A stretch of 64,000 nucleotides of DNA from Pectobacterium actinidiae (lineage in GTDB: Bacteria > Pseudomonadota > Gammaproteobacteria > Enterobacterales > Enterobacteriaceae), in NCBI RefSeq assembly GCF_000803315.1, contig NZ_JRMH01000001.1, forward strand, positions 682,001-746,000. The letters run 5' to 3'. Below are positions 46,274 to 54,967 of this stretch, in pieces; positions within the stretch are counted from its first letter, which is position 1; each line of letters starts with the position of its first letter. The translations under genes were made by a program, and so were the position numbers. The notes beneath the pieces are model-generated. The model did not search any database and was not told the origin of the DNA. It saw nothing but the letters and a program-made list of their open reading frames with translations.

Positions 46274-47374
46274 ATGCTTAACGATACGCCGTTTCAGGAT
46301 GTTGACTCGCGCTGGCAGGCGGTGGTGACGCGCAATAAAGCGGCAGATGGCTGCTTTATCTATGCGGTGAAGACAACGGGGATTTACTGTGCGCCCTCTT
46401 GCGCATCACGCCAGCCTCGGCGCGAAAATGTGGTGTTCTTTACGACGGTCGATGAGGCGCAGGCGGCGGGGTTCCGTCCGTGTAAACGCTGCCGTCAGGG
46501 AACGCTTTCGCGGCAGGAACAACAGGCGCAGCAGATTGCCCGCGCGTGCCGGATAATTGAGCAATCAGAGCACCAGCCGACGCTCGCAGTGCTGGCTCAG
46601 GCCGTGGGGATCAGCGCGTTTCATTTTCACCGCGTGTTTAAAACCATAACCGGTCTGACGCCAAAACAGTATGCCAGCGCCCACCGTCATCGGCAGCTAC
46701 GTGAACAGTTGGCCGATAGCGGCACGGTGACCGCCGCGATTGCAGCGGCGGGCTATGACGCCAGCGGGCGCTTTTATGCCGAAGCGGGCGCGCATTTGGG
46801 GATGACGCCGACGGCGTTTCAGAACCGGGGAAAAGGGATGACGATCCGCTTTGCCGTTGGCCGCTGCTCACTCGGTGAGGTGCTGGTGGCGGAAAGCGAG
46901 AAGGGGATTTGCGCGATTCTACTGGGAGACGATCCTGAACCTCTGCTCCATGCGCTTCAGGAGAGGTTTGCCAACGCACATCTGGTCGGCGGCGATGCGA
47001 CGTTTGAACAACGCATGGCGCAGGTCGTCGGGTTTGTCGACGATCCGGCTATCGGGCTGACGCTGCCGCTTGATATTCGCGGCACCGCATTCCAGCAGCG
47101 AGTCTGGCAGGCGCTACGGGCGATCCCCGCAGGGGAAACGCTGAGCTATCGTGAAGTCGCTGAGCGAATCGGATCGCCTGCCGCCGTGCGCGCTGTAGCA
47201 GGTGCCTGTGCGGCAAACTGTCTGGCCGTCGCGATTCCTTGTCATCGCGTTGTTCGGCATGATGGCGCGCTGTCGGGCTATCGCTGGGGCGTTGTGCGTA
47301 AACGCGCACTGTTAGAGAAAGAGCGGTCGGAAAAAGAGCAAGTCACGCCTCTGCGAGGAGAACCGTTATCGTGA
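46274..47374 (+). CDS. ada: Ada, methyltransferase and regulator of the adaptive response
   Basis: Repairs methylphosphotriesters and O6-methylguanine by self-methylation; methylated Ada activates alkylation-repair genes. I chose ATG 46274 with GAGG 8 bases upstream (366 residues); a GTG 9 bases earlier is possible. Domains: zinc N-terminal domain (about 8-80; TTGIYCAPSCASR with the methyl-acceptor Cys, and FRPCKRCRQG), AraC-type DNA-binding region (about 85-185), and the O6-methylguanine transferase (about 195-355) with active Cys in AIPCHRVVRHDGALSGYRWG. alkB follows with a GTGA overlap. Confidence 0.95.
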   Translation: MLNDTPFQDVDSRWQAVVTRNKAADGCFIYAVKTTGIYCAPSCASRQPRRENVVFFTTVDEAQAAGFRPCKRCRQGTLSRQEQQAQQIARACRIIEQSEHQPTLAVLAQAVGISAFHFHRVFKTITGLTPKQYASAHRHRQLREQLADSGTVTAAIAAAGYDASGRFYAEAGAHLGMTPTAFQNRGKGMTIRFAVGRCSLGEVLVAESEKGICAILLGDDPEPLLHALQERFANAHLVGGDATFEQRMAQVVGFVDDPAIGLTLPLDIRGTAFQQRVWQALRAIPAGETLSYREVAERIGSPAAVRAVAGACAANCLAVAIPCHRVVRHDGALSGYRWGVVRKRALLEKERSEKEQVTPLRGEPLS

Positions 47375-48027
47375 ATTTTGATTTATTTGCCGATGAAGCG
47401 CCGCGTCGATGGACGGAAGTGCTGGCTCCGGGGGCGGTCATCCTGCGTGGTCACGCCTATAATAACGCCCCGGCGTTGCTTGCAGCGCTGAACGCCGTCA
47501 CTGCGCGTGCGCCGCTGCGGAATATGGTCACGCCGGGCGGCTTTGTGATGTCGGTGGCGATGAGCAACTGCGGGTCGCTCGGTTGGGTGACGGATGAACG
47601 CGGCTATCGTTACACCGCACAGGATCCGTTGAGCGGAGAGGCGTGGCCTGCCATGCCGGATGTCTTTTCTCGACTGGCAAAGCAGGCGGCGAGTGACGCA
47701 GGTTTTGCTGATTTTGAACCGGATGCTTGCCTGATCAACCGCTATGATGTTGGCACGCGTATGTCTTTGCATCAGGATAAAAACGAACGGGATTTTCACC
47801 AGCCGATTGTGTCTGTCTCGCTGGGGCTTAGCGCGACGTTTCTGTTTGGCGGCATGGCACGTAGCGATAAAGCGCAGCGTGTTCCGCTGACGCATGGCGA
47901 CGTGGTGGTCTGGGGCGGTGAATCGCGCCTCTATTTCCACGGCATTCTGCCATTGAAAAGCGGTAGCGTGCCGGAAGGGATGTCCGATGAATGCCGTTTT
48001 AACCTGACGTTTCGTAAAGCGGGGTAA
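47371..48027 (+). CDS. alkB: AlkB, alpha-ketoglutarate-dependent DNA dealkylase
   Basis: Fe(II)/2-oxoglutarate dioxygenase that removes 1-methyladenine and 3-methylcytosine lesions oxidatively. The 218-residue protein has the iron ligands HQD in RMSLHQDKNE (about His132, Asp134) and the later His in RLYFHGILPL, with the 2-oxoglutarate arginines in CRFNLTFRKAG. The substrate lid NRYDVGTRMSLH is conserved. It starts with GTG overlapping the ada stop, so it is coupled to ada as in E. coli. Confidence 0.95.
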   Translation: MNFDLFADEAPRRWTEVLAPGAVILRGHAYNNAPALLAALNAVTARAPLRNMVTPGGFVMSVAMSNCGSLGWVTDERGYRYTAQDPLSGEAWPAMPDVFSRLAKQAASDAGFADFEPDACLINRYDVGTRMSLHQDKNERDFHQPIVSVSLGLSATFLFGGMARSDKAQRVPLTHGDVVVWGGESRLYFHGILPLKSGSVPEGMSDECRFNLTFRKAG

Positions 48028-48033
48028 GAGGAA

Positions 48034-48066
48034 TGACCAGCCCGCATGGAGCAATACAGGCTGGTT
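48034..48066. terminator. Hairpin between convergent alkB and flavoprotein gene
   Basis: Stem ACCAGCC/GGCTGGT, 7 bases past the alkB stop, followed by TTTT on the plus strand. Weak but well placed for both genes. Confidence 0.55.
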
Positions 48067-48079
48067 TTGGGGCGGATGC

Positions 48080-49609
48080 TTATTTCTTGCTGAACTTCAT
48101 ATAATCCAGCGCGCTTTCTGCCGCGATGCGCCCCGAATTGAGCGCAAAGCCAAATGTGCCGCCGCCTAATAGCAGGTCGTAGGTGTCGCCATACATGCCA
48201 GCAGCATCATTACCCGTGACGTACAGACCCGGAATGACCTCGCCGGATTTATCTATCGCCTGCATTTTTTCGTCAATCTTCACGCCGCCGAGTGTGCCCA
48301 GTGCGGCGGGCTGCATTCTCACCGCATAGAACGGGCCGGTTTTTACCGGACGCAGGTAATCCATGTTTTTATTAAACACCTCATCCCGCTTTTGCGTGGC
48401 AAATTTGTTATTTTCTTCCAGTGTCTTCTTCAGCACATTGGCATCAACGCCCATCTCTTTCGCCAGCCCGTCAATGGTGGCGGATTTGAAGACGAAGCCG
48501 CGATTTTTCTGACTTTCCTTGGTAAATTCGCTGTCAAATTTAGTCAGCTTGGTATTGGCGATCACCCATTCGCCAATCGGTACATCAATGCCGTCTTCGA
48601 CGTAATGCTTACGGGATGTTTCGTCGAAAATGGAATACATGATTCCGCCCGCTTTGGACAGCGCATTACCGGAGTGTGGCCAGATGATGACGTTGGATTC
48701 ATCAGTAAAGCGGCGGCCGTGTTGGTCAACCCACAGATAGGGCTGACGCGCGGCGGCCAGCAGGTGGGAGTTCGGGGCGTAGTCTGGCAGGCCGGGGCGA
48801 TAGGCTTGCAGGAGACCCAGGCCGTCCGGTTTGGCACCGGCTTTCCAGGCCATATTAATCCCATCGCCGTCTTTACCGACGTTACCTACCATAATGGTAT
48901 CGGGGAAGGCGGCGTATTTTTGCAGCATCTCTTTGTTGTTGGCATAGCCGCCGGTCGCGATGATGACGGCCTTGGCGTCTATCTGGACGGTGTTGCCTTC
49001 GCTATCTTGTGCGATGACGCCGGTGACTTTGCCGTCCTTCACGACCAGATCTTTACCCGCCGTTTTTACCAGCGTGGTGACATCCATCGTTTTAAACTGC
49101 TCGTGGAATGTCTTGATCAGATGGCGTCCGTGGCCGGGGCCGTCGATCACATGCCAGGTCAGCATGCCGCCAGGGCCGCCGGGGCCGATGTATTCAAACT
49201 TGATGCCTTTCGATTTCACCCATTCAATCGTATCCGCCGAACGGTTGACGAAGGCGCGCACCACGAAGGGATTAGCCATCCAGTGGCTGTATTCCATGAT
49301 GGTCTTAAAGGCCATGTCAGGCGTGACCACAATCCCCTGACGTTTCTGCATGCTGCTGTTGGCGGCGAAAATGCCTTCGGCAAAGTTACCCGTGCCGCCG
49401 ACCATCGGTTGTTTTTCCAATAAGACGATTTTCGCCCCTTTCTCTGCGGCAGCCATCGTTGCCGATGTGCCTGCTGCCCCTGCGCCGATAATAACGATAT
49501 CCGCACTTTTCGGGATTTCCGGTTTCGCCGTGTCAGCCGCCTGTGCGGTAGACCAACTCATCATCGAGAGACAGAGCGTCGCGAGTACACGTTTTCTGAA
49601 GCATTTCAT
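48080..49609 (-). CDS. Periplasmic FAD-dependent reductase, fumarate/urocanate reductase family
   Basis: A 509-residue exported flavoprotein. The signal peptide (1-24, ending AQA) is followed by an FAD-binding Rossmann motif (DIVIIGAGAAGTSATMAAAEKGA), the family block VGGTGNFAEGIFAANS, ATGGYANNKEML and a C-terminal FAD site GGGTFGFALNSGRIAAESA. There is no haem domain and no FMN domain in this chain. The positions that hold the substrate-binding His/Arg residues of soluble fumarate reductases read differently here (WPHSGNAL; AAGMYGDTYDLLLGG), so fumarate is an unlikely substrate. Last gene of a five-gene operon with a quinol dehydrogenase and an FMN carrier, so it is probably the terminal reductase for an unknown unsaturated compound. 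Confidence 0.8.
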   Translation of the reverse strand: MKCFRKRVLATLCLSMMSWSTAQAADTAKPEIPKSADIVIIGAGAAGTSATMAAAEKGAKIVLLEKQPMVGGTGNFAEGIFAANSSMQKRQGIVVTPDMAFKTIMEYSHWMANPFVVRAFVNRSADTIEWVKSKGIKFEYIGPGGPGGMLTWHVIDGPGHGRHLIKTFHEQFKTMDVTTLVKTAGKDLVVKDGKVTGVIAQDSEGNTVQIDAKAVIIATGGYANNKEMLQKYAAFPDTIMVGNVGKDGDGINMAWKAGAKPDGLGLLQAYRPGLPDYAPNSHLLAAARQPYLWVDQHGRRFTDESNVIIWPHSGNALSKAGGIMYSIFDETSRKHYVEDGIDVPIGEWVIANTKLTKFDSEFTKESQKNRGFVFKSATIDGLAKEMGVDANVLKKTLEENNKFATQKRDEVFNKNMDYLRPVKTGPFYAVRMQPAALGTLGGVKIDEKMQAIDKSGEVIPGLYVTGNDAAGMYGDTYDLLLGGGTFGFALNSGRIAAESALDYMKFSKK

Positions 49610-49650
49610 GATGTTTTCCTTAATGTTATTCGTATTCTTATCACACGGTA

Positions 49651-50010
49651 TTAATTCGCCTTGGCCTGTGAGTACGCGTCTTCCGACGCTTCTTTCACCG
49701 CCTCGCTGGTCATCGTGGCGCCGGACACGCCATCAACCTGTATGCTTTGCTTTTCGGTCATGGCTTTCGAGAGTTCGATAGCGGCTTCTCCCCCGACTTC
49801 CGGCGTCTCGTCTGGGGCATCAATTGTCGATTTGAGGACTTTCCCCTGCGCATCGATATCCAACGTGACGGTGACATCGCCGCCGATACCCTGTCTGGCG
49901 GCGGAGTAGGTGCCAGCTTTAAAATTTCCTTCTTGTGCGACCGCGGTTCCCATTACGAATAAAAAGCAAAGTGGAAAAATGCCGGCGAATGTTTTCATAT
50001 CAGTTTTCAT
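49651..50010 (-). CDS. Small exported FMN-binding domain protein
   Basis: A 119-residue protein with a signal peptide (ending VAQ at about residue 26) and a single FMN_bind domain. The motif DGVSGATMTS near residue 93-102 is the attachment signal for covalent FMN, linked to the Thr by the flavin transferase ApbE in this family. Such domains are electron carriers in Rnf/Nqr and in flavin-based periplasmic reductases. Here it lies 41 bases before the reductase gene and is inferred to pass electrons to it. No apbE is present in the window. Met5 is an alternative start. Confidence 0.82.
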   Translation of the reverse strand: MKTDMKTFAGIFPLCFLFVMGTAVAQEGNFKAGTYSAARQGIGGDVTVTLDIDAQGKVLKSTIDAPDETPEVGGEAAIELSKAMTEKQSIQVDGVSGATMTSEAVKEASEDAYSQAKAN

Positions 50011-50055
50011 ATAAAGCGTTCCGTTGGTTTTGAATGAATAAGGAGAATCACAAGG

Positions 50056-51432
50056 CTATCTCCCGTGAATAAAGTGATAACCGTCGTCGTTATTGAGAGG
50101 CCTGAATATCAGGCAGCAAAGGGGGAGTCCGATGCCGAGTAATAAGAACAACAGGCTGAAAGGGTTAAGATTGAAGAGGATTTCAAACTGAGAAAGAAAA
50201 CGTAATATCGGAAACGTTAGCGTCATACTGAGCATGACGGAAAGTAATTGGCTAATGGTTAAAAGATTATTACCGCTGTGGTACGTGCTGTTATTCAGAT
50301 TGCTAAAGGCCAGCGTACTTTCTGCTGAATATAAGGTTGAAATCAGTACGCCTAACATCGTGGCGATGATGCTGATGAGCAGCATCGATTTCTCTTGCAC
50401 AGCAATACTCAAGCCAAGGATGCAAAGCGATGTCACACCGGTTGTCAGCATCAATAGCCGTCGATAGCCAATATGCTTGACTAGCGGCTCGAACAGCAGT
50501 TTTGACAGCAGCGCACCGCTGGAAAAAAGCAGCAGAATCAGGCTGGTTTCCGCAGGTTTACAGGCCAACGTCGTTTGCAGCATTAATGAAAGTACGACGG
50601 GCGTTGACGCCAGTAGCGTTCGCGTTGCGATGCCGCCAATAACGCCGACAGAAAAGGTTCTGATGCCAAACAGGGCGCGAGGAAATAATGCGTTCTCTGC
50701 GATGAGATGTTGTCGGTAGTAAATAAATACCAAGCCCAGCGTGCTGCAAGACAGGAATAACATGACGAACGTTGGAAAGATATTTTTCGTGGCGGTGGTT
50801 AACATGAAGGCCACGAGAAATAACATCAAAATGGGAAAGGCGACTTCATAGGCACCCGTACGCGACGTCTCTTTTATTGTTGCCGCAGGAATGTATTGGG
50901 TTGCCAGAAAAAAACAGAGTAAGGCCAGTGGAATATTAACGAGAAAAATAGCGTGCCAGGAGAAAAAATTAACCAGAATATTACCGAACACGGGGCCAAT
51001 CAGGGTACCGAGTAATCCCAGCAAGGTCACCCGATTAAGAAAACGCAACTTCATACTCTGTGGCGTGGTGCGGAGTATTACGGTTCTGATGATGGGCAAC
51101 ATGAGCGCACCGCCGATGCCTTGAATAAAGCGGAAAACGCTTAAACTGCCGAGTGTGGTTGCCGTCATGCACAGCAACGAGCCGAGCGTGAAAATGGCGA
51201 TCGCGATCTGGTAGGTTTTCCGTTCTCCTAGCCGTTCCGCCAGCCAGCTATTGGCCGGCGTAAACGCGACGACCGTGACCACGTAGGAAATCACGATCGT
51301 TTCCATATGCAATACGGGCTGATGTAGCGACTGCGCGATGGCAGGAATGGCGACATACACCATGGTGGTATCCAGGGATTGCATGAAAAAAGTGGCGGAA
51401 GCAATCCAGAATAAGACCCATGACGTATTCAT
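50056..51432 (-). CDS. MFS transporter, DHA2-like (about 14 helices)
   Basis: A 458-residue major facilitator protein with the drug:H+ antiporter-2 look: an N-terminal SATFFMQSLDTTMVYVAIPAIAQSL, the motif-A loop AERLGERKTYQIAI, and FIQGIGGALMLPIIRTVIL (motif C-like). It starts in the base directly after the nrfD-like stop codon and precedes the FMN protein by 45 bases, so it belongs to the respiratory operon. It may bring in or remove the substrate or product of the reductase; direction and substrate are not known. Confidence 0.82.
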   Translation of the reverse strand: MNTSWVLFWIASATFFMQSLDTTMVYVAIPAIAQSLHQPVLHMETIVISYVVTVVAFTPANSWLAERLGERKTYQIAIAIFTLGSLLCMTATTLGSLSVFRFIQGIGGALMLPIIRTVILRTTPQSMKLRFLNRVTLLGLLGTLIGPVFGNILVNFFSWHAIFLVNIPLALLCFFLATQYIPAATIKETSRTGAYEVAFPILMLFLVAFMLTTATKNIFPTFVMLFLSCSTLGLVFIYYRQHLIAENALFPRALFGIRTFSVGVIGGIATRTLLASTPVVLSLMLQTTLACKPAETSLILLLFSSGALLSKLLFEPLVKHIGYRRLLMLTTGVTSLCILGLSIAVQEKSMLLISIIATMLGVLISTLYSAESTLAFSNLNNSTYHSGNNLLTISQLLSVMLSMTLTFPILRFLSQFEILFNLNPFSLLFLLLGIGLPLCCLIFRPLNNDDGYHFIHGR

Positions 51433-52395
51433 TTAAGCCACCGTCATTTGTCCGGCATAAAGCACGAACAGTCGTAGCAGAAACACGCCGAACAGGCTCA
51501 TGACGGCTAACGTAATCAGTTGGCCTTTGCCAGAATGGGCGGAGGGCTTGCGTATCCGGTTGGCAATGGCGGGAATCACAATGCCGATGCCGATAATGCC
51601 AATCCAGAATACGGCTCCCCAGAACCCTGTGAGTGCGGTTTGGGCTGCGACCACTTTTTTTCCCCCGCCAAGCAGCAGCCCGACAAAAAACGCCAGCAGC
51701 AGGAACAGTTCGGCATACACCACAGGGGTTTCCACGCGGTGGATGAAATGCAGGGAGAGTGAATTCCCCGACGTATTATGGCCCCATGCGCTGGCCAGCA
51801 GCATGACGGCAATACCGGATGTGGTGCCGGATACCAGAAACAGGACGGGCAGAACGGGGTTATTCAGCAGTGGGAACGATTTCAGTGCGGACAACAGAAA
51901 GCCGGTATAGCAGCCGAGCAGGATCGCCAGCACCAACAGCAGGTTTTCAATCACGGCTGCCTTTTTGACGATCATCACCGTTAACTTACGCACTCGCGCA
52001 GCCAGCGCGGGTCGGTGCCAGATGGCCTCAAGCTGCGTCAGCCATGCATCATGATAGAGCGTGATGAGCCATAACAGCATCACGACGAAATATACCTGAA
52101 AGAGCATCACACCAAGCGACATGATGGAAGTGGGGTTGTAAAAGACCATCAAATACCAAAAGGTAAAGGGTTTGGTCAGGTGAAAAATCAGAATCACCAG
52201 CCCGAGAATGACGGCGAGTGGCGCGACGAACGCCGTGGCTTTGATGACGCGGTTACTGCCGTGATATTCGGTAGGAACGTAATGCCTGAGGAGCAGAGAC
52301 AGCGACACCATTCCTGCCGAAATGCCGACCAGAAGAAGATAAACGGCGATAGGCCAATCCCACACCAGCGTGTCGAACGTGAAGGCATTATGCAT
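51433..52395 (-). CDS. NrfD/PsrC-family membrane quinol dehydrogenase subunit
   Basis: A 320-residue inner-membrane protein with eight or more helices, close to NrfD in length and opening (DWPIAVYLLLVGISAGMVSLSLLLRHY). NrfD/PsrC proteins oxidise menaquinol and hand electrons to a partner iron-sulfur protein. The gene overlaps the nrfC-like gene by 8 bases, so they form one complex. No NrfA or NrfB cytochrome is nearby, so the electrons must go elsewhere, most simply to the FMN and FAD proteins of the same operon. Confidence 0.88.
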   Translation of the reverse strand: MHNAFTFDTLVWDWPIAVYLLLVGISAGMVSLSLLLRHYVPTEYHGSNRVIKATAFVAPLAVILGLVILIFHLTKPFTFWYLMVFYNPTSIMSLGVMLFQVYFVVMLLWLITLYHDAWLTQLEAIWHRPALAARVRKLTVMIVKKAAVIENLLLVLAILLGCYTGFLLSALKSFPLLNNPVLPVLFLVSGTTSGIAVMLLASAWGHNTSGNSLSLHFIHRVETPVVYAELFLLLAFFVGLLLGGGKKVVAAQTALTGFWGAVFWIGIIGIGIVIPAIANRIRKPSAHSGKGQLITLAVMSLFGVFLLRLFVLYAGQMTVA

Positions 52396-53086
52396 TGTCG
52401 ATGGCTCCTCGTTTCCCAGGAATACGATAGAATTGGGGGTCGGTGCCCAGATAAACCTTGGAGCGGTAGGTCGCGTTGCTCTCGATCATCTTGGCAATGT
52501 TGCTTTCAGGGTCGTTGAGATCGCCAAATACCAACGCTTTAGTGGGACAGATTTCGACACAGGCCGGCTGTTTCCCGGCGGCCAGATTGGTTTCCCGGCA
52601 AAAATTGCATTTGTCCGCTGTTTTCGTGACGGGATTGATGAAACGCACATGGTAAGGGCACGCGGCAATACAGTAGCGGCATCCCACGCAGCGTTTATCG
52701 TTCACGTCAACAATGCCGGTGAGCGCATCTTTAAAGGAGGCTCCCGTCGGGCAGACGGCAACACAGGGCGGATTCTCACAGTGCTGGCAGGACTTACGGA
52801 AAAATTGCTTGATGGCGCGTGTTTTCTCGGCGGCAGGAATGTTGACGGTTTGCAGTATGTCCAACCGGGTTACGCCATCAGGAACGCTATTCGTCTCTTT
52901 ACAGGCCTTGATACAGGCTTTGCATCCAATACAACGCATTTCGTTATGTAATAAGCCATATTTAACGGCTACTTTACGCGGCGTTTTTTCTGGCTCATTT
53001 TGCGCGTGTACAAGACCGATATTTCCACTAACGGCAATCGCACTTCCCATATAGGCAATAAAACGACGGCGGGATAATTCTTCCAT
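52388..53086 (-). CDS. NrfC-like exported 4[4Fe-4S] ferredoxin
   Basis: Periplasmic electron-transfer subunit partnering the NrfD-like protein. I chose ATG 53086 (MEELSRRRFIAYMGS, 232 residues); a GTG five codons upstream is possible. The N-terminus is a twin-arginine signal (SRRRF). Sixteen cysteines sit in four clusters: CIGCKACIKAC, CQHCENPPCVAVC, CVGCRYCIAAC, and CNFC with CVEIC. The sequence matches NrfC closely (FFRKSCQHCENPPC, NPVTKTADKCNFCRETNL). First gene of the operon. Confidence 0.9.
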   Translation of the reverse strand: MEELSRRRFIAYMGSAIAVSGNIGLVHAQNEPEKTPRKVAVKYGLLHNEMRCIGCKACIKACKETNSVPDGVTRLDILQTVNIPAAEKTRAIKQFFRKSCQHCENPPCVAVCPTGASFKDALTGIVDVNDKRCVGCRYCIAACPYHVRFINPVTKTADKCNFCRETNLAAGKQPACVEICPTKALVFGDLNDPESNIAKMIESNATYRSKVYLGTDPQFYRIPGKRGAIDNA

Positions 53087-53324
53087 ATCATAAATCTTCA
53101 CATTGAGGTGATAGCCATGCGAATACCATAAGATGTCATAGACATTATTAATGTCGTCATCGTGTTAATATTTCGCAGTGTGGCGCTAATAGAAAATAGC
53201 GTTCCATTATTACGATGGAAATAATAAATAGACCACATTGTTATTATGGTTTTATTGGAGCATGAGAATAAAAAGCCAAGTGTGCGCTTGGTCACGTTTA
53301 TTTTTTTGTAGATCCGTATATAAC

Positions 53325-53353
53325 ACATATCAATTTGTTATAAATTGATATGT
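53325..53353. promoter_or_regulatory. 29-bp palindrome upstream of the nrfC-like operon
   Basis: ACATATCAATT and AATTGATATGT are perfect 11-base inverted repeats separated by TGTTATA. The AT-rich, symmetric form looks like a dimeric regulator operator; a transcribed hairpin is the other reading. It lies about 240 bp upstream of the operon start. Confidence 0.5.
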
Positions 53354-53428
53354 CATTATGTTGTCCACTCCGTTTTTTAAGAAATCATGTTTCCACTATA
53401 AGTATGCGCGTTATTTTTTAATTATGGT

Positions 53429-53557
<129 letters not shown>

Positions 53558-53652
53558 AGGGGTAATAATTGATGTGCATCATATTGCCTGTTTTTTCTGT
53601 GATGACAGAAAGGGAGGGGAATGGATGGTGACCTTTTTCGGCAACAAATAAA

Positions 53653-53683
53653 AAACGTTAGTGTTTATTAAGCACTAACGTTT
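53653..53683 (-). terminator. Terminator after the esterase gene
   Basis: Perfect stem (AAACGTTAGTG on one side, CACTAACGTTT on the other), with a T-rich tract on the minus strand, about 50 bases past the esterase stop. Confidence 0.88.
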
Positions 53684-53731
53684 ATGCAACATGATTTGTT
53701 TAGTGTATCGAATATTATTTATATTTTGGCA

Positions 53732-54697
53732 TCAGGGTTTTAGATTCTTATCAAGAAAGCGCACGGTGATTTGCATGATTTCCGATTGCAGCCAATGCGG
53801 CCCGCCGTGCTCTGCGCCTTTAACGCTGTAGTAGGTCGATTCGATATTTTTCGCCGTCAGCGCCTGATGCAGCCTCTCGGTTTGGCGTGGAGACACCACG
53901 GTGTCGTTCGTACCGTGCATAATCAGGAACGGCGGTGTGGTGCCGTTGATAAAGTTAATCGGGTTGGCTGCTGCTGTTTTGTCGGGATCGCGAGTAATCG
54001 CGCCCCCTTCATTAAACACGGCGGTGCCGTTGACCCAGATAGCTTCTGTCGCGGAAGGTGAAGCGTGTTTCTGGACGACATCATCAGGGAAGCCTTCACC
54101 GACGAGCGTCAGATCGGATAAGCCATAGAAATCAATAACGGCCTGAACATCGCTGCTTTGATCGAGATTATCCCCCTTATCATAGGCTTTTGAACCATTT
54201 GTCGCGCCGGCAAATGCTGCCAGATAGCCGCCCGCAGAAGCGCCGAAAACTGCGGCATGTTGGCCGTCAATGCCGAACTTTTTCGCATTAGCGCGCAGAT
54301 AGCGAATGGCGGATTTTACATCTTCCAGCGGTGAGGGAAAAAGGACAGTAGGGGCGACACGGTATTCCATACTGGCAACAACATAACCCGCTTCGGCAAT
54401 GCTAAGGCGCTGTTGCAGATAATTATCTTTATTGGCGTTAATGAAGCCACCGCCAGTAATGAATAATACGACAGGAAGTGCCGTTTTCGCTTCAGGCTGA
54501 AGGATATCCATTTTTAATGCGACGTTAGGGTAGCCGCGCATCGATACCTGAGAATAAACGACGTCAGAAATTAACCTCACTGAGGTGGTTTCCTGCTTTA
54601 CGGTGATTTCATGTTGGTTTGGTGCCGCATTTATTGCTGCGGAACTCATCATCGTCAATGATGCTAATGCTATTTTTGTGGTTTTCGTATAATGCAT
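53732..54697 (-). CDS. Secreted alpha/beta-hydrolase, esterase/lipase-like
   Basis: A 321-residue exported hydrolase of the hormone-sensitive-lipase/BD-FAE type. The signal peptide is 1-24 (ending INA). The oxyanion region reads TGGGFIN (Thr in place of the usual His), the nucleophile Ser is in FGASAGGYLA (about 154), the Asp in MHGTNDTVVSP and the His in GAEHGGPHW. Similar bacterial enzymes act on acylated plant sugars or feruloyl and acetyl esters, a reasonable but unproven role in a plant pathogen. Divergent from a LysR regulator. Confidence 0.82.
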   Translation of the reverse strand: MHYTKTTKIALASLTMMSSAAINAAPNQHEITVKQETTSVRLISDVVYSQVSMRGYPNVALKMDILQPEAKTALPVVLFITGGGFINANKDNYLQQRLSIAEAGYVVASMEYRVAPTVLFPSPLEDVKSAIRYLRANAKKFGIDGQHAAVFGASAGGYLAAFAGATNGSKAYDKGDNLDQSSDVQAVIDFYGLSDLTLVGEGFPDDVVQKHASPSATEAIWVNGTAVFNEGGAITRDPDKTAAANPINFINGTTPPFLIMHGTNDTVVSPRQTERLHQALTAKNIESTYYSVKGAEHGGPHWLQSEIMQITVRFLDKNLKP

Positions 54698-54967
54698 ATT
54701 TACGTCCTTTTGTTGGTGAGTTGTAAATGAGTTTGGATTATCATTAACAATGTTGCGTTTGTAAGATTAATGCTAAGAATGATTGTTCAAATTAACAAAG
54801 GTTCTTGCGGGATTATTTTCTTATTGATAATAAGTTGACTATATCTGCTATTAACGCTATTTCTCGTTAATTAAATGTGCATCTAATCACAATTGATTAT
54901 TTACAAATCATTATAATTGTTATTATGGGTGATTATAGAAGATACCGTTAATGTGTAATATAAAACA
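54698..54967. promoter_or_regulatory. Divergent promoter region, esterase and LysR gene
   Basis: 270 bp, very AT-rich, between divergently transcribed genes, the usual location for LysR-type operator sites. Several ATAA/TTAT-rich inverted tracts occur, but I cannot single out a T-N11-A box with confidence. Confidence 0.4.

Noticed and set aside
48392..49423. 343-codon open frame antisense to the periplasmic flavoprotein gene
   Set aside because: The opposite strand codes for a protein with clear FAD motifs and a signal peptide; the antisense product has no recognisable motif and a skewed composition. Long antisense frames are common in GC-rich codon patterns.
53098..53328. 76-codon open frame before the nrfC-like gene
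   Set aside because: Low-complexity translation from an AT-rich control region, without ribosome site; more likely promoter DNA.
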